Notes: generated by a model not told the origin, from the sequence alone. DNA of 64,000 nt from Alkalihalobacterium elongatum (GCF_019024285.1 NZ_WMKZ01000018.1:21216-85215); one strand, 5' to 3'. Positions 45,674-55,392 are shown, counted from the stretch's first letter. A program made the numbers and translations.

Positions 45674-47191
45674 ATGTCTACAAAATCAGTCAACTATCCT
45701 TGGTATAAGAAAGAAGATACAGATGCATTCTTTTCACTCTTCCAAAACAACTTAGCTAACTTTGTACTTATTACAATCACATTACTTGCAGCAGGTTTTC
45801 CTGCAAGTATCGTCTTTGGAAAGGTGATTCCTGGTGCTGCTGTTGCAGTTGTTTTCGGTAACTTATACTATGCATTTTTAGCAAATCGACTAGCTCAAAA
45901 AGAGGGAAGAACAGATGTAACAGCATTATCTTATGGAATTAGTACACCTGTTATGGCCGTTTTTCTTTTCGGTATTTTACTACCAACTAATGCGATTACT
46001 GGTGATCCTGAACTTGCTTGGAAAATCGCTTTAGCTGCAGCATTTATTAGTGGTTTACTTGAAGTGATCATAAGTTTCTCTGGAAACTGGATTCGTAATA
46101 ATATTCCTCGCCCTGCAATGCTCGGGGCACTTGCGGGTGTAGCACTAACATTTATTGCTGGTGAAATGTTATTTAGAACATTTCAAATGCCAGTTGTCGG
46201 ACTTGTTGTTTTAGCTATTATTCTTGTCGGTATCATTGGTAAGCTTTCAATGCCATTTAATATCCCTTCTTCATTATTTGCGATTATTATTGGTACAGTT
46301 TTAGCCTTTACACTAGGCTATTCAGACACAAGTAAAATCAGTGAAGGATTGGCAAATATCGGCTTTTACCCAATTTTGCCAACATTAGCACCATTTGAAG
46401 GTATCGGATTATTATTTACTACTTTTATAGCACTTTTAGCCGTTATTTTACCAATTACCATTTATAATGCCATTGAAACGATGAATAATGTAGATGCAAT
46501 GAGTGCTGCAGGAGATAGTTACGATGTTAGGGAATGTCAAGCTGTCGATGGAGCTGGGACAATGCTTGGTGCTCTCTTTGGTGGACCGTTTCCAACAACA
46601 GTGTATATCGCAACCGTAGGATCAAAGTGGATGGGTGCTGGTCGTGGCTATAGCATCTTAAATGCTGTCGTATTCTTCTTTGCAGCGATGTTTGGATTAA
46701 TTGCTGCAATCTCGTCGATTATTCCTGTATCAGCTATTGCTCCTATTCTTGTATTTGTCGGTGTTTCAATGATAGCAACAGCTTATCAGTCCAATGCTTC
46801 AAAGTATTATCCAGCAGTTGCGGTTGCTATGTTACCGTACCTTGCCAACTACGTTATGACACGCTTTAACAATGCAGCAGGAGAAGTCGTTGCTAATCTT
46901 TCGCAAGGGATTGTACCGCTCGGACAAGGTGCAATGTTCACTGGAATTATCTTAGGGGCTATCACTGTATTCATTATTGATCGAAATTATATTAAAGCAA
47001 CGATCTTTGCTTTCGTTGCAGCATTATTCTCGTTTGTTGGATTAATGCATGCTCCATCTATAACAATTAATGCAGCTCAAGATTTCACGATAGGTTATAT
47101 CGCAATTGCTTTGTTCTTTATTTATTGTCATTTCAAAGTTTCAAAGTCAACCATTCAAAGCCAACCAGAGAATGAAAAGAAAGTAGCTTAA
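45674..47191 (+). CDS. NCS2-superfamily (AzgA-like) purine permease
   Basis: A 505-aa membrane protein with about 12-14 helices. It carries the NCS2 features RTDVTALSYGIST (about residue 78) and TIYNAIETMNNVDAMSAAGD. In Bacillus subtilis the gene in this position is pbuX; here the sequence looks more AzgA/vitamin-C-permease-like than PbuX, so it probably brings in xanthine or another purine but the exact base is not certain. It is co-transcribed with xpt under the purine riboswitch. Confidence 0.85.
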   Translation: MSTKSVNYPWYKKEDTDAFFSLFQNNLANFVLITITLLAAGFPASIVFGKVIPGAAVAVVFGNLYYAFLANRLAQKEGRTDVTALSYGISTPVMAVFLFGILLPTNAITGDPELAWKIALAAAFISGLLEVIISFSGNWIRNNIPRPAMLGALAGVALTFIAGEMLFRTFQMPVVGLVVLAIILVGIIGKLSMPFNIPSSLFAIIIGTVLAFTLGYSDTSKISEGLANIGFYPILPTLAPFEGIGLLFTTFIALLAVILPITIYNAIETMNNVDAMSAAGDSYDVRECQAVDGAGTMLGALFGGPFPTTVYIATVGSKWMGAGRGYSILNAVVFFFAAMFGLIAAISSIIPVSAIAPILVFVGVSMIATAYQSNASKYYPAVAVAMLPYLANYVMTRFNNAAGEVVANLSQGIVPLGQGAMFTGIILGAITVFIIDRNYIKATIFAFVAALFSFVGLMHAPSITINAAQDFTIGYIAIALFFIYCHFKVSKSTIQSQPENEKKVA

Positions 47192-47198
47192 TAGATCT

Positions 47199-47231
47199 AA
47201 GAGATAGGTTTTTATACCTATCTCTTTTTTA
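47199..47231 (+). terminator. Terminator of the xpt operon
   Basis: AGAGATAGGT and ATACCTATCTCT form a stem followed by TTTTTT, directly after the permease stop. Confidence 0.85.
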
Positions 47232-47287
47232 TTTTGCTCTTACTGGAAATTCAAACAAACTCCTAATTAATCTACTAACTTTTTAAT

Positions 47288-47330
47288 GTACAAAAGTTAT
47301 GCAAAAGTTATATAATAAATTATACAAAAT
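47288..47330 (+). promoter_or_regulatory. Tandem 11-bp repeats in the promoter of the first carotenoid operon (CarH-like operator)
   Basis: ACAAAAGTTAT (47290-47300) is directly followed by GCAAAAGTTAT (47301-47311); a degenerate unit and ACAAAATTCTA follow. TATAAT at 47311-47316 overlaps the repeats. The same words occur before the opposite carotenoid operon (55416-55448). CarH/LitR B12 photoreceptors bind tandem 11-bp direct repeats; assigning this site to such a protein is inference. Confidence 0.55.
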
Positions 47331-47412
47331 TCTAGGCTATGTGCAACATGCGGATGTATTTGAGTCACAGCTTTGTTATCATCGCCAAACTTTAAGATTT
47401 TAGGTGGTTAAT

Positions 47413-48201
47413 ATGAAGGTACAAGAATTTACTTATAGGATGTTTATTTTTTGGTACGTGATCGGAATTATTTTATTATCACTTGACGTTCTTCCACCTT
47501 GGCTTGAATGGGCAAACGCAGTATTTCTAATTCTTGCAGGCATTCTGGGTGGGATCTACTTTATTCTTCAATATGGTGCCCCTTTAGGATGGACGGCAAT
47601 TCTCGTTATCTTTTTCTTTACCATTCTTGCAGAAAGTCTTGGTGTTGAATATGGGCTATTCTTTGGTGATTACTATTACGAGCCAGATTTTGGTGTTCAC
47701 CTTTTGAATGTCCCAATTACCATTGGGTTTGCCTGGCTCATGGTTATGGCGACAACACATGTTATTACAAAAGGGATTGTTAAATCACTGCCATACCGCT
47801 CGCTCGTTCTGGTTGTCTATCCTATTCTCGGAGCACTAGCAGCCGTCATTATGGATTTAGCTATAGACCCCGTTGCTTACCAAGTGAAGCAGTACTGGAT
47901 TTGGATGGGGGATGGAGGTTATTACGGTGTTCCTTTTTCAAATTTTGTAGGCTGGTTTATTATTTCTTTTGTTCTCCATGTCTTCTTGTATAGTTTGTTT
48001 AACTTAAAACGTGTATGGAATAAAAAATCCATTAAACCGTGGGAATATCGGATGGTTTTACTTTATGCACAAATCATCATCATGTTTGTTGTTATTGCTT
48101 CAACTGCAAAGCTTTGGATGGCTGCATTTTTACCATTAATCCTGATGGTAAAATTACTCGTTATCTATTTTCTCACGAGAGGAGCACGCTGGGATGATTA
48201 A
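47413..48201 (+). CDS. cruF: CruF-type carotenoid hydratase-like protein (DUF422)
   Basis: A 262-aa membrane protein with about seven helices. Signature words are ESLGVEYGLFFGDYYY, DLAIDPVAYQVKQYWIW and YYGVPFSNFVGWF, matching the carotenoid 1,2-hydratase (CruF) family. Such enzymes add water to the end of the polyene chain to give a hydroxyl that can be glycosylated. I chose ATG 47413 with AGGTGG at 5 nt; a GTG three codons earlier overlaps the site. First gene of the operon; overlaps the acyltransferase by 8 nt. Confidence 0.85.
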   Translation: MKVQEFTYRMFIFWYVIGIILLSLDVLPPWLEWANAVFLILAGILGGIYFILQYGAPLGWTAILVIFFFTILAESLGVEYGLFFGDYYYEPDFGVHLLNVPITIGFAWLMVMATTHVITKGIVKSLPYRSLVLVVYPILGALAAVIMDLAIDPVAYQVKQYWIWMGDGGYYGVPFSNFVGWFIISFVLHVFLYSLFNLKRVWNKKSIKPWEYRMVLLYAQIIIMFVVIASTAKLWMAAFLPLILMVKLLVIYFLTRGARWDD

Positions 48202-48910
48202 AGCTAAAAAAAGCCCAGTATTTGAAACGCTATTCCATCAATACAACAAAAACTTATTATCGAAATCATTTTCACAAATCAAGTTACGTAATGATTCAAT
48301 CTTTAACTCGACAAAACCAACGCTTTTTCTGTTAAATCATAGTTCATGGTGGGATGGACTAATTTCATTTCACTTAGCAAAGACTCTTTTCTCCATAGAT
48401 AGCTATGCAATGATGGAAGATAAAGGTTTAGTAGCCTACCCTTTCTTTAAAAGACTTGGTGCATTTTCTATTCAACTTCAAAGTGTAAAAGAAATCGTTG
48501 CCTCCTTACGTTATGCTGAACAACTATTATCACAAAACAAAGGCGTTTGGATGTTTCCTCAAGGACAGGAAGAACATTTGGAAAAGAGACCTCTTTCATT
48601 TAAAAATGGCGCTGCTTATCTTATTGAAAAAGTTCCTACGATCCAAGTTGTGCCAATTACTTATTACTATACGTTTAGCGGTCAACAATTACCTTATTTA
48701 TATATCCATGTCGGGAGAAACCTCGTTTTCTCTGGCAAAACGAGTTCAAGAAAGCAATTAACAACAATGTTAGAAGCGATTGTCACAAAACAACTTGATC
48801 AACAACGACACGACGTTATTCACCATCTAACAGATCAATATAATGTCTTGTTAACGGGTAAACGAACCGTTAATGAATTGTTTCAAGCCTTAAAAAAACG
48901 AAAGTGGTGA
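48194..48910 (+). CDS. PlsC-type acyltransferase of the carotenoid operon (CrtO-like role)
   Basis: A 238-aa acyltransferase with NHSSWWD (the H-x4-D motif, residues 48-54) and FPQGQEE (block III). It resembles lysophospholipid acyltransferases and the CrtO step that acylates the sugar of staphyloxanthin. Position directly before a CrtQ-like glycosyltransferase makes sugar acylation of the carotenoid the likely task. It could also act on lipids. GAGGAG lies upstream of the ATG. Confidence 0.82.
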   Translation: MIKAKKSPVFETLFHQYNKNLLSKSFSQIKLRNDSIFNSTKPTLFLLNHSSWWDGLISFHLAKTLFSIDSYAMMEDKGLVAYPFFKRLGAFSIQLQSVKEIVASLRYAEQLLSQNKGVWMFPQGQEEHLEKRPLSFKNGAAYLIEKVPTIQVVPITYYYTFSGQQLPYLYIHVGRNLVFSGKTSSRKQLTTMLEAIVTKQLDQQRHDVIHHLTDQYNVLLTGKRTVNELFQALKKRKW

Positions 48911-48916
48911 ACATAT

Positions 48917-50023
48917 ATGGTTTATTATGCGCTCATCCATCTCATCTTTTTAATATGGACAGTAATTAACTCCATGTTTATGCCAAAACTAAAACAGAAT
49001 GTACAATTATCCAACTCCGTAATTTCTCTTGTTTCAGTTCTAATTCCATTGCGAAATGAGGAGCGGAATATTAAAAGATTAGTAAAAAGTTTAACATCCA
49101 TGACTTATCAAAAAGTTGAAGTAATATTTTTAGATGATCAGTCTACTGACAACACGTATAAGCTACTCATGGAACTCACTAAAGAATATAAAAACTTTAA
49201 AGTCATTAAAGGTGCCCCTCTAGCCAACGGCTGGGTAGGTAAAGTACATGCTTGTAAACAACTGGGAGAACATGCCAAAGGAGAATACTTGTTATTTCTT
49301 GATGCTGATGTTGAAGTGTGTCCTACTATTATTGAGAAGACCATTTCAACTATGGACGTTTATGATGCAGGCTTATTAACGGGGTTTCCTAAATTCCCCA
49401 GCTCAACACTATTAAGTAAAATTCTAGTTCCCATGCAACATTATATTGTGTTTTTTCACCTCCCAATATTTATTGCTAATCGTACAACAATACCTTCTTT
49501 TACGGCTGCACATGGGGCCTTTATGTGTTTTCGTAAAGAGGTCTACAATAAGATCGGTGGACACAGTTCTGTAGCAGCTTCCATTGTCGAAGATGTTCAT
49601 TTAGCACGTCATGTAAAACAAAAGGGCTATCGTGTATTACTCGCTAACCTAACCGAAGACGTGTCTTGTTATATGTACGAAACAAACAAAGAAGTTTGGA
49701 ATGGTTTTTCAAAAAATATTTTCGTTGGGCTAGGTCGTTCTATTCCGCTGGCTTCTACGATCATCATCTTTTATAGTATATTTTTTGTCATGCCTTTTAT
49801 CTTCGCAATTCTAGGTATTATAACAAACGAATTATTATATTTGCTCCCCTACATGATCATGCTTCTTCACAGGGCGATTGTCGATTGGAAAACCCAACAA
49901 CGAAACTTGCAGTTTCTTTGGATGCCCGTCTCTGCTATGGTGATAATTATTCTTTTAATCTACTCCGCTATTTTAAGTGTTCAAAAAAAGGGCTATCGCT
50001 GGAAAGGACGTAGCTATACATGA
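48917..50023 (+). CDS. crtQ: Family 2 glycosyltransferase (CrtQ-like)
   Basis: A 368-aa GT-A glycosyltransferase with an N-terminal helix, VSVLIPLRNEERNIKRLV, the DDQSTDNT loop, FLDADVEV (DxD) and two or three C-terminal helices. The end YRWKGRSYT resembles the WKGRQY end of Staphylococcus CrtQ, which glucosylates diaponeurosporenoate. Its stop overlaps the next gene by 4 nt (ATGA). In this operon it most likely transfers a sugar to the hydroxylated or carboxylated carotenoid. Confidence 0.85.
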   Translation: MVYYALIHLIFLIWTVINSMFMPKLKQNVQLSNSVISLVSVLIPLRNEERNIKRLVKSLTSMTYQKVEVIFLDDQSTDNTYKLLMELTKEYKNFKVIKGAPLANGWVGKVHACKQLGEHAKGEYLLFLDADVEVCPTIIEKTISTMDVYDAGLLTGFPKFPSSTLLSKILVPMQHYIVFFHLPIFIANRTTIPSFTAAHGAFMCFRKEVYNKIGGHSSVAASIVEDVHLARHVKQKGYRVLLANLTEDVSCYMYETNKEVWNGFSKNIFVGLGRSIPLASTIIIFYSIFFVMPFIFAILGIITNELLYLLPYMIMLLHRAIVDWKTQQRNLQFLWMPVSAMVIIILLIYSAILSVQKKGYRWKGRSYT

Positions 50024-51492
50024 AAAAAGTTGTCATTATAGGTGGTGGGTTGGGGGGACTAGCAGCAGCAACCCTTCTAGCTTTCAATGGATACGGAGTC
50101 ACTCTCTTTGAGAAAAATACACATGTTGGTGGGAAACTTAAACGTATTCAATCTAATGGTTACATATTTGATTTTGGTCCCAATACGATTACAATGCCTT
50201 GCGTATTCAGGGGCATCATTGAACAAACTGGCCAGAAGTCAGAAGACTACTTTCAATTTCAAAAGCTTGATATACACACGAACAATCATTTTTCAGATGG
50301 GTCAACGTTCTCTTTCTCAACAGATGTAGACTTCATGATTTCACAACTAAACGAAATCGATGTATTTGGAGCTACCCATTATCAAATGTACCTAAAAGAA
50401 GTGACCCGTTTATACGAACTCTCACAATCTCATTTTTTACCTAGAACTTTTTCTTCTTTAACTGAATATTTGTCACCAAGTTTAAGCAAAGCGTTCCTTA
50501 GTGTACGACCTTTTGAAAATTTAGATCACTTTCACCGTCGATATTTTAAGGATCAGAGGGTACGCCAATCTTTTAATCGTTACGCAACTTACATCGGTTC
50601 GTCACCTTACTTAACACCCGCTACTTTTGCAATGATTGCTCATTTAGAACTAATAGAAGGTGTGTACTATACGACTGGAGGAAATGCTAGCATTGCGGAA
50701 GGACTTGCAAAACGAGCAAAAGAACTAGGGGTTCATATTCATCTTAATCAAGAAGTTTCAAAAATTAATATAAAAAACCAAGTAGCGACATCTATTAAGT
50801 TAACAAACGGGGAGACCATCGAAGCTGATGAGGTCATATTAAATGGAGATTTATTAGCATCAATTCCTGAGCTTATTGATGAAAGCCACCGTCCACGTTT
50901 TTCAAATGAAAAGATAAAAAAAGTTGAGCCATCTATTTCAGCCTATGTTCTTCTGGTCGGACTTAACACTCGTATGAAAGACCTCATCCATCATCAAGTG
51001 TATTTTAGTCAGAATTACAAAGAAGAATTTAATGAGCTCTCGGTTAAGCGGCAATTACCAAAAGACCCTTCTATTTATATATGTAACTCTTCATATACTG
51101 ATTTATCAATGTCACCATATGGCGATAACTTATTTATTCTTGTCAATGCACCTCCTTTATCAAGAGACGATGGGACAAATGAAGATTACGAACACTACAA
51201 AGAAGTAATATATAAAAAGTTATCTCGAGCTGGATTAAATATTCGCCCTCACATTGAATATGAACAGCTCATTACTCCGCAATCAATAAAACAAGGATAC
51301 AATGCTTTTCGCGGGGCGTTATACGGGAGAGCATCCAATCGAAAAATGGACGCTTTTTTTAGAACACCTAATCGATCAAGAGATATTGCTAATCTTTATT
51401 TTGTTGGGGGCTCCACTCATCCTGGTGGAGGTTCACCTATGGTCGTCATAAGTGGTCAAAATGTTGCGAACTTAATCATTAATTCGCGATAA
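50020..51492 (+). CDS. CrtI/CrtP-like carotenoid oxidoreductase
   Basis: A 490-aa FAD enzyme of the phytoene desaturase family. The dinucleotide motif is VVIIGGGLGGLAAATLL and the C-terminal FAD word is LYFVGGSTHPGGGSPMVV. The middle (RYATYIGSSPYLTPATFAM) and C-terminus (RGALYG) are closer to Staphylococcus CrtP (4,4'-diaponeurosporene oxidase) than to CrtN, from memory of both. It probably oxidises the terminal methyl group. Its start overlaps crtQ by 4 nt. Last gene of the plus-strand carotenoid operon. Confidence 0.85.
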   Translation: MKKVVIIGGGLGGLAAATLLAFNGYGVTLFEKNTHVGGKLKRIQSNGYIFDFGPNTITMPCVFRGIIEQTGQKSEDYFQFQKLDIHTNNHFSDGSTFSFSTDVDFMISQLNEIDVFGATHYQMYLKEVTRLYELSQSHFLPRTFSSLTEYLSPSLSKAFLSVRPFENLDHFHRRYFKDQRVRQSFNRYATYIGSSPYLTPATFAMIAHLELIEGVYYTTGGNASIAEGLAKRAKELGVHIHLNQEVSKINIKNQVATSIKLTNGETIEADEVILNGDLLASIPELIDESHRPRFSNEKIKKVEPSISAYVLLVGLNTRMKDLIHHQVYFSQNYKEEFNELSVKRQLPKDPSIYICNSSYTDLSMSPYGDNLFILVNAPPLSRDDGTNEDYEHYKEVIYKKLSRAGLNIRPHIEYEQLITPQSIKQGYNAFRGALYGRASNRKMDAFFRTPNRSRDIANLYFVGGSTHPGGGSPMVVISGQNVANLIINSR

Positions 51493-51495
51493 ATA

Positions 51496-51537
51496 AAGTA
51501 ACACCCCGTCAATTTCTTACTTGACGGGGTGTTACTT
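51496..51537. terminator. Perfect 17-bp hairpin between the converging carotenoid operons
   Basis: AAGTAACACCCCGTCAA, an 8-nt loop, and its exact complement ending TTACTT. It touches the crtM stop codon at 51536-51538 and lies 3 nt after the other gene's stop. It should serve both operons although T-tracts are absent. Confidence 0.75.
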
Positions 51538-52390
51538 ATGCTAATGCTTCTTGTGTTGTCATTATTTGCTTTAGTAAGCGTTTTTTCTCTACATCTATAA
51601 CATAAGCTCTCATTGTAAAACAATTATACTTATTTTTTCTAACTGAATGTAGGATGTGACGGTAAAAGTATAACGCAGCTTTTACTGGAAACCGTGCATC
51701 CATAGGATAGTCGTCTATTGTTTGCAAAGCTAAATCATACAGTTGTTCTGCCCTGTGCGCAATGTCTTCCCATAAATGAATAAAATTATCGTTAATCGTA
51801 CTTTTTATTAGTTCTTCTCTTGTGTAGTCATGTTTCTCCATTAAATCAGCTGGTATATAAACTCTACCACGCTCTAGATCTTCACCAACATCTCTTAAAA
51901 TGTTTGTCAACTGCATCGCAAGCCCTAACGATATTGCTCCATTTTTTAAATGTAGTTCATTATTAGGAGCTAAGATCGGTAATAACATTAACCCTACTGA
52001 ACTTGCGACATGATACGAATACTGCTCTAATTGCTCAAGTGATTGATAGTCATGAATTTCGAAATCCATTTCTTGTCCACGGATCATATCAAAAAAAGGC
52101 TCCGTGTCCATCGAATAGCGTTGGAATACATCATTTAGAGCAATCCACATATCATCGTATACTGAAAAGCTACCTTTTAAGAACAACTTAAACTCCGTCT
52201 TAAAAGCATGAAGCTCCTCTAACGTACCACCGTTATCAACGATATCATCGACTCGACGACAAAATGCATACACTGCCCATACTGCCTTTCGTTTTTCACT
52301 CGGAAGTACATTAAAAGCTTTGGCAAACGAATTTGAGTGTTTTTCTATGACTAATCTACAAGACTCATAGGCTTTTTCTATTTGCTTCAT
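51536..52390 (-). CDS. crtM: CrtM, dehydrosqualene / diapophytoene synthase
   Basis: A 284-aa trans-isoprenyl synthase. The two Asp-rich motifs are DDIVD (residues 48-52, in FCRRVDDIVD) and NILRDVGED (163-171). The protein condenses two farnesyl diphosphates to 4,4'-diapophytoene in C30 carotenoid producers; a C40 CrtB role cannot be excluded from sequence alone, but the CrtN/CrtP-type neighbours favour C30. Third gene of the minus-strand operon, 18 nt after crtN. Confidence 0.9.
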   Translation of the reverse strand: MKQIEKAYESCRLVIEKHSNSFAKAFNVLPSEKRKAVWAVYAFCRRVDDIVDNGGTLEELHAFKTEFKLFLKGSFSVYDDMWIALNDVFQRYSMDTEPFFDMIRGQEMDFEIHDYQSLEQLEQYSYHVASSVGLMLLPILAPNNELHLKNGAISLGLAMQLTNILRDVGEDLERGRVYIPADLMEKHDYTREELIKSTINDNFIHLWEDIAHRAEQLYDLALQTIDDYPMDARFPVKAALYFYRHILHSVRKNKYNCFTMRAYVIDVEKKRLLKQIMTTQEALA

Positions 52391-52408
52391 TATTGTTCCT
52401 CCTCTCAG

Positions 52409-53860
52409 TCATGAAGAACGAATAAGTTCTTCATGCAATAAGTGTTCAGCTAGTAATTTTGCACCTTGCATCACGATGGGAATACCTCCACCAGGGTGAA
52501 CACTTGCACCAACCGCAAACACATTTTCATATGGGGCGACTTTTACTTGTGGGCGGAATACTCCAGATTGCTTAAGAGTTGGAGCAATTCCAAAGCTTCC
52601 CCCTTGATATAACCCATCTATAAGTGCATCTTTTGGTGTCCGTACCTTTTTCCAAACAATCGCTTTTCTTAGATTTTCAAACCCTCTATCTTCAACCACA
52701 GTAATGATCTTCGCAACATAATCGTCGATGTTATTCCAATCGATGTCTTCATTTGCTGGGACAGGGACAAGGATATATAGAACACCTTTTCCTTCAGGTG
52801 CTAACGTTGGATCAATTACAGAAGGGTGGAACGTATAAATGGAAGGTTTTTCTGGTAAACGTTTATGATTAAATACATCATTCATGTGTTCTTCAAAGTT
52901 ATCTGTCATAAAGTATTGATGAACGGTATTTTTGTCATAGACACGATCTAGTCCTAAATAGATTAATAGACAAGATGAAGAAGAGGTATAAGACTGTTTT
53001 TTCTTACGAGATGGAAGGAGCTGCTCCATCATCGGATAGTCACCATTCATGACTACCGAATCAAACGGTAGACCTTCTCCATTAACACTTATACTCCGAC
53101 AATATCCATTATCAATATTTAATGATTGAACATGATGATTGGTGAAAATTTTAACTCCATTTTGCTTTAACTTCTTTTCCAACAAGGAAACAATGCTTGC
53201 ATAACCACCCTTTACATACCATACTCCATGAAAATGTTCACTAAAAGGAATTAACGAATAAAGAGCTGGGGATTGAAATGGTGCACCGCCAACATAAAGC
53301 GTCTGAAAGGAGAATGCATCCTGTAACTTCGTATGATTATAATAGCTTTTTGCCTGTTTTCGAACGGATTGATAAGCTTTTAACTTCCAAAGTATCGACA
53401 TATTATTTAATGTCCAAAAGTCTCGTTTATTGATGAAAGGTCTATCTAAAAACGCTCTTTTTCCTTGGTGAAACCTTTCTTCCATATCTGCAAGATACCT
53501 TTGAAAGTTCCCTTCTTCACCAGGGAAGTGCTCGTGAATTTCAGCAAGTTGTTTCTCTACATCGCTCCATTTATAAAATTCAAATCCATCTGGATATGAA
53601 ATTTTATACAAAGGATCACATCGTACCATCTCTAATTCATCTCGGGAAATCCCTACTTCATCTAATACTTGAAAAATCATCTCTGGTAAGAGAACGATTG
53701 TTGGCCCTTTATCTATTTTATAGCCTTCGTGTTCAATAAACGCTAACCGGCCTCCAAGCTTTTCTTTCTTCTCGTAGATCGTAACGTCATGGCCAGCTTT
53801 ACTTAAATAAAGAGCTGTTATCATCCCGCCAACACCGCCCCCAATTATTGCAGTTTTCAT
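52409..53860 (-). CDS. crtN: CrtN-like diapophytoene desaturase
   Basis: A 483-aa FAD desaturase. FAD motif AIIGGGVGGMITALYL at the N-terminus; FQTLYVGGAPFQSPALYSLIP resembles the FQTLYIG/SLYSIIP region of Staphylococcus CrtN, and VFAVGASVHPGGGIPIVM is the C-terminal FAD signature. Desaturates diapophytoene to (di)aponeurosporene or lycopene. It overlaps the preceding gene by 4 nt and is followed by crtM, so desaturation and synthesis are co-expressed. Confidence 0.85.
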   Translation of the reverse strand: MKTAIIGGGVGGMITALYLSKAGHDVTIYEKKEKLGGRLAFIEHEGYKIDKGPTIVLLPEMIFQVLDEVGISRDELEMVRCDPLYKISYPDGFEFYKWSDVEKQLAEIHEHFPGEEGNFQRYLADMEERFHQGKRAFLDRPFINKRDFWTLNNMSILWKLKAYQSVRKQAKSYYNHTKLQDAFSFQTLYVGGAPFQSPALYSLIPFSEHFHGVWYVKGGYASIVSLLEKKLKQNGVKIFTNHHVQSLNIDNGYCRSISVNGEGLPFDSVVMNGDYPMMEQLLPSRKKKQSYTSSSSCLLIYLGLDRVYDKNTVHQYFMTDNFEEHMNDVFNHKRLPEKPSIYTFHPSVIDPTLAPEGKGVLYILVPVPANEDIDWNNIDDYVAKIITVVEDRGFENLRKAIVWKKVRTPKDALIDGLYQGGSFGIAPTLKQSGVFRPQVKVAPYENVFAVGASVHPGGGIPIVMQGAKLLAEHLLHEELIRSS

Positions 53861-55392
53861 TGGGCACCCCTCATTCTTTTACTTTGTTCAAAAATTGGAT
53901 TTACAGGAACGATCTTATTTTCTTGTAATATACTATTTGCAGTAATTCTTGCTGACTCAAAAATGGTAGGTAAGCCACTTCCTGGATGAGTTCCACCACC
54001 TACTAGCCAGCAATTTTTTAACTCTTGGAATTTATTATGCGGACGGAAATACATCATTTGTCTTAAGCGATGCGATAAATTAAACGTTGCTCCTTCATAT
54101 ACAAATATATCTTTCTCCCAATTAAAGGGCGTAATCATTCTCTCTTCTTTTATGTTAGCCTGTAGATCTTTGAATTCAGTACGTGTTTCAATTTGTTCAA
54201 GGACAAGTTGACGAAACTCACTTTTTTGGCTCTCCCAATCAATTAAACTAGTATTGTTTGGAACTGGCGCTAGAATATAGAGTGCTGACTTCCCTCCTGG
54301 TGCAAGTGTCGGGTCTGTAACACACGCATTTTGAATGTATATTGACGGATGATCTGAGATTACCTTTGTTTTAGTAATTTCTTCTACATTCTTTTTGTAA
54401 TCATCAGAGAATACAATAGTATGATGCGGTAATTGAAACTCTTTATTCACTCCTAAATACATCATAAAAGTGGAACATGAATAATCTTTTTTCTTTAATT
54501 GTTGTTTTGAGTAGGATTTCAACAATTCATCGTCTACTAGATGGTTCATTGCATGAGCAAAATCGGCATTAATAATCACTTCATCACAATGTATTTTGTC
54601 TCCATCCTCTAATTCAACACCAGTAATTGCCTTGTCTTTATATATAAGTTTTTTGATACCCACTCCTGTTACTACTTCTCCACCATATTCATGAATAACT
54701 TTAGTCATTGCTTTTGGAATTTGATTCAGTCCACCTATTGGATGGAAAACACCATATTTATGTTCCATATACGATAAAATACTAAAAGCTCCAGGGCAGT
54801 CCCATGGTGACATTCCTAAGTATTTAGACTGAAATGTAAAGGCTAGCTTTAGTTTTTCATCTGTAAAATAGTCACCAAGTACATCGTATAATGATCGTCC
54901 TAAAGAAAGTTGTGGTAAAGCGCGAAGCGTTCTTAGACGGAAATAATCAAATAACGAACTATGGCGATTTTGAAGCATTGGCATAAGTGCATTTAGTTTC
55001 TTATCTGATTGTTTCATAAACCGCTCATAGCCCTCTCCGTTACCTGGAAAAATTTCTTCTATTTTTTTTCTTGTTTCATGACTGTTTCTCGAGGGCGAGA
55101 AGATAATGTCGGAAAACCTTAGCTCATACATAGGATCTATTTCCTCTAATGATAAATAGTCTTTAAGTTTTTTACCTGCCGCTTCAAAGAGCTCCTCTAA
55201 AATGTGAGGCATACTTAAAAAGGTCGGTCCTAAATCAAATGTATAGTCATCTAATTGAAATGAAGATGTTCTTCCTCCTACATAAGGCTGCTTTTCAAAC
55301 ACTGTCACTCTATACCCTTGACTAACGAGAAGCATCGCAGCTGCCAACCCGCCTGGTCCTGCACCAACAACAACAATATGCTTACGAGCCAT
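53857..55392 (-). CDS. Third CrtI/CrtN-family carotenoid oxidoreductase
   Basis: A 511-aa FAD enzyme of the phytoene desaturase family, first gene of the minus-strand operon. The FAD motif is HIVVVGAGPGGLAAAMLL and the C-terminal word is CWLVGGGTHPGSGLPTIF. The central FTFQSKYLGMSPWDCPGAFS differs from both neighbours' desaturases. It may be a second desaturase or a terminal oxygenase (CrtNb/CrtNc-type); sequence alone does not decide. AGGTG lies upstream. The promoter has the 11-bp repeats. Confidence 0.82.
   Translation of the reverse strand: MARKHIVVVGAGPGGLAAAMLLVSQGYRVTVFEKQPYVGGRTSSFQLDDYTFDLGPTFLSMPHILEELFEAAGKKLKDYLSLEEIDPMYELRFSDIIFSPSRNSHETRKKIEEIFPGNGEGYERFMKQSDKKLNALMPMLQNRHSSLFDYFRLRTLRALPQLSLGRSLYDVLGDYFTDEKLKLAFTFQSKYLGMSPWDCPGAFSILSYMEHKYGVFHPIGGLNQIPKAMTKVIHEYGGEVVTGVGIKKLIYKDKAITGVELEDGDKIHCDEVIINADFAHAMNHLVDDELLKSYSKQQLKKKDYSCSTFMMYLGVNKEFQLPHHTIVFSDDYKKNVEEITKTKVISDHPSIYIQNACVTDPTLAPGGKSALYILAPVPNNTSLIDWESQKSEFRQLVLEQIETRTEFKDLQANIKEERMITPFNWEKDIFVYEGATFNLSHRLRQMMYFRPHNKFQELKNCWLVGGGTHPGSGLPTIFESARITANSILQENKIVPVNPIFEQSKRMRGAQ

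Noticed and set aside
53857..53860. Possible frameshift between the third CrtI gene and crtN
   Set aside because: The 4-nt ATGA overlap is normal for coupled genes; both proteins have complete FAD motifs at both ends.
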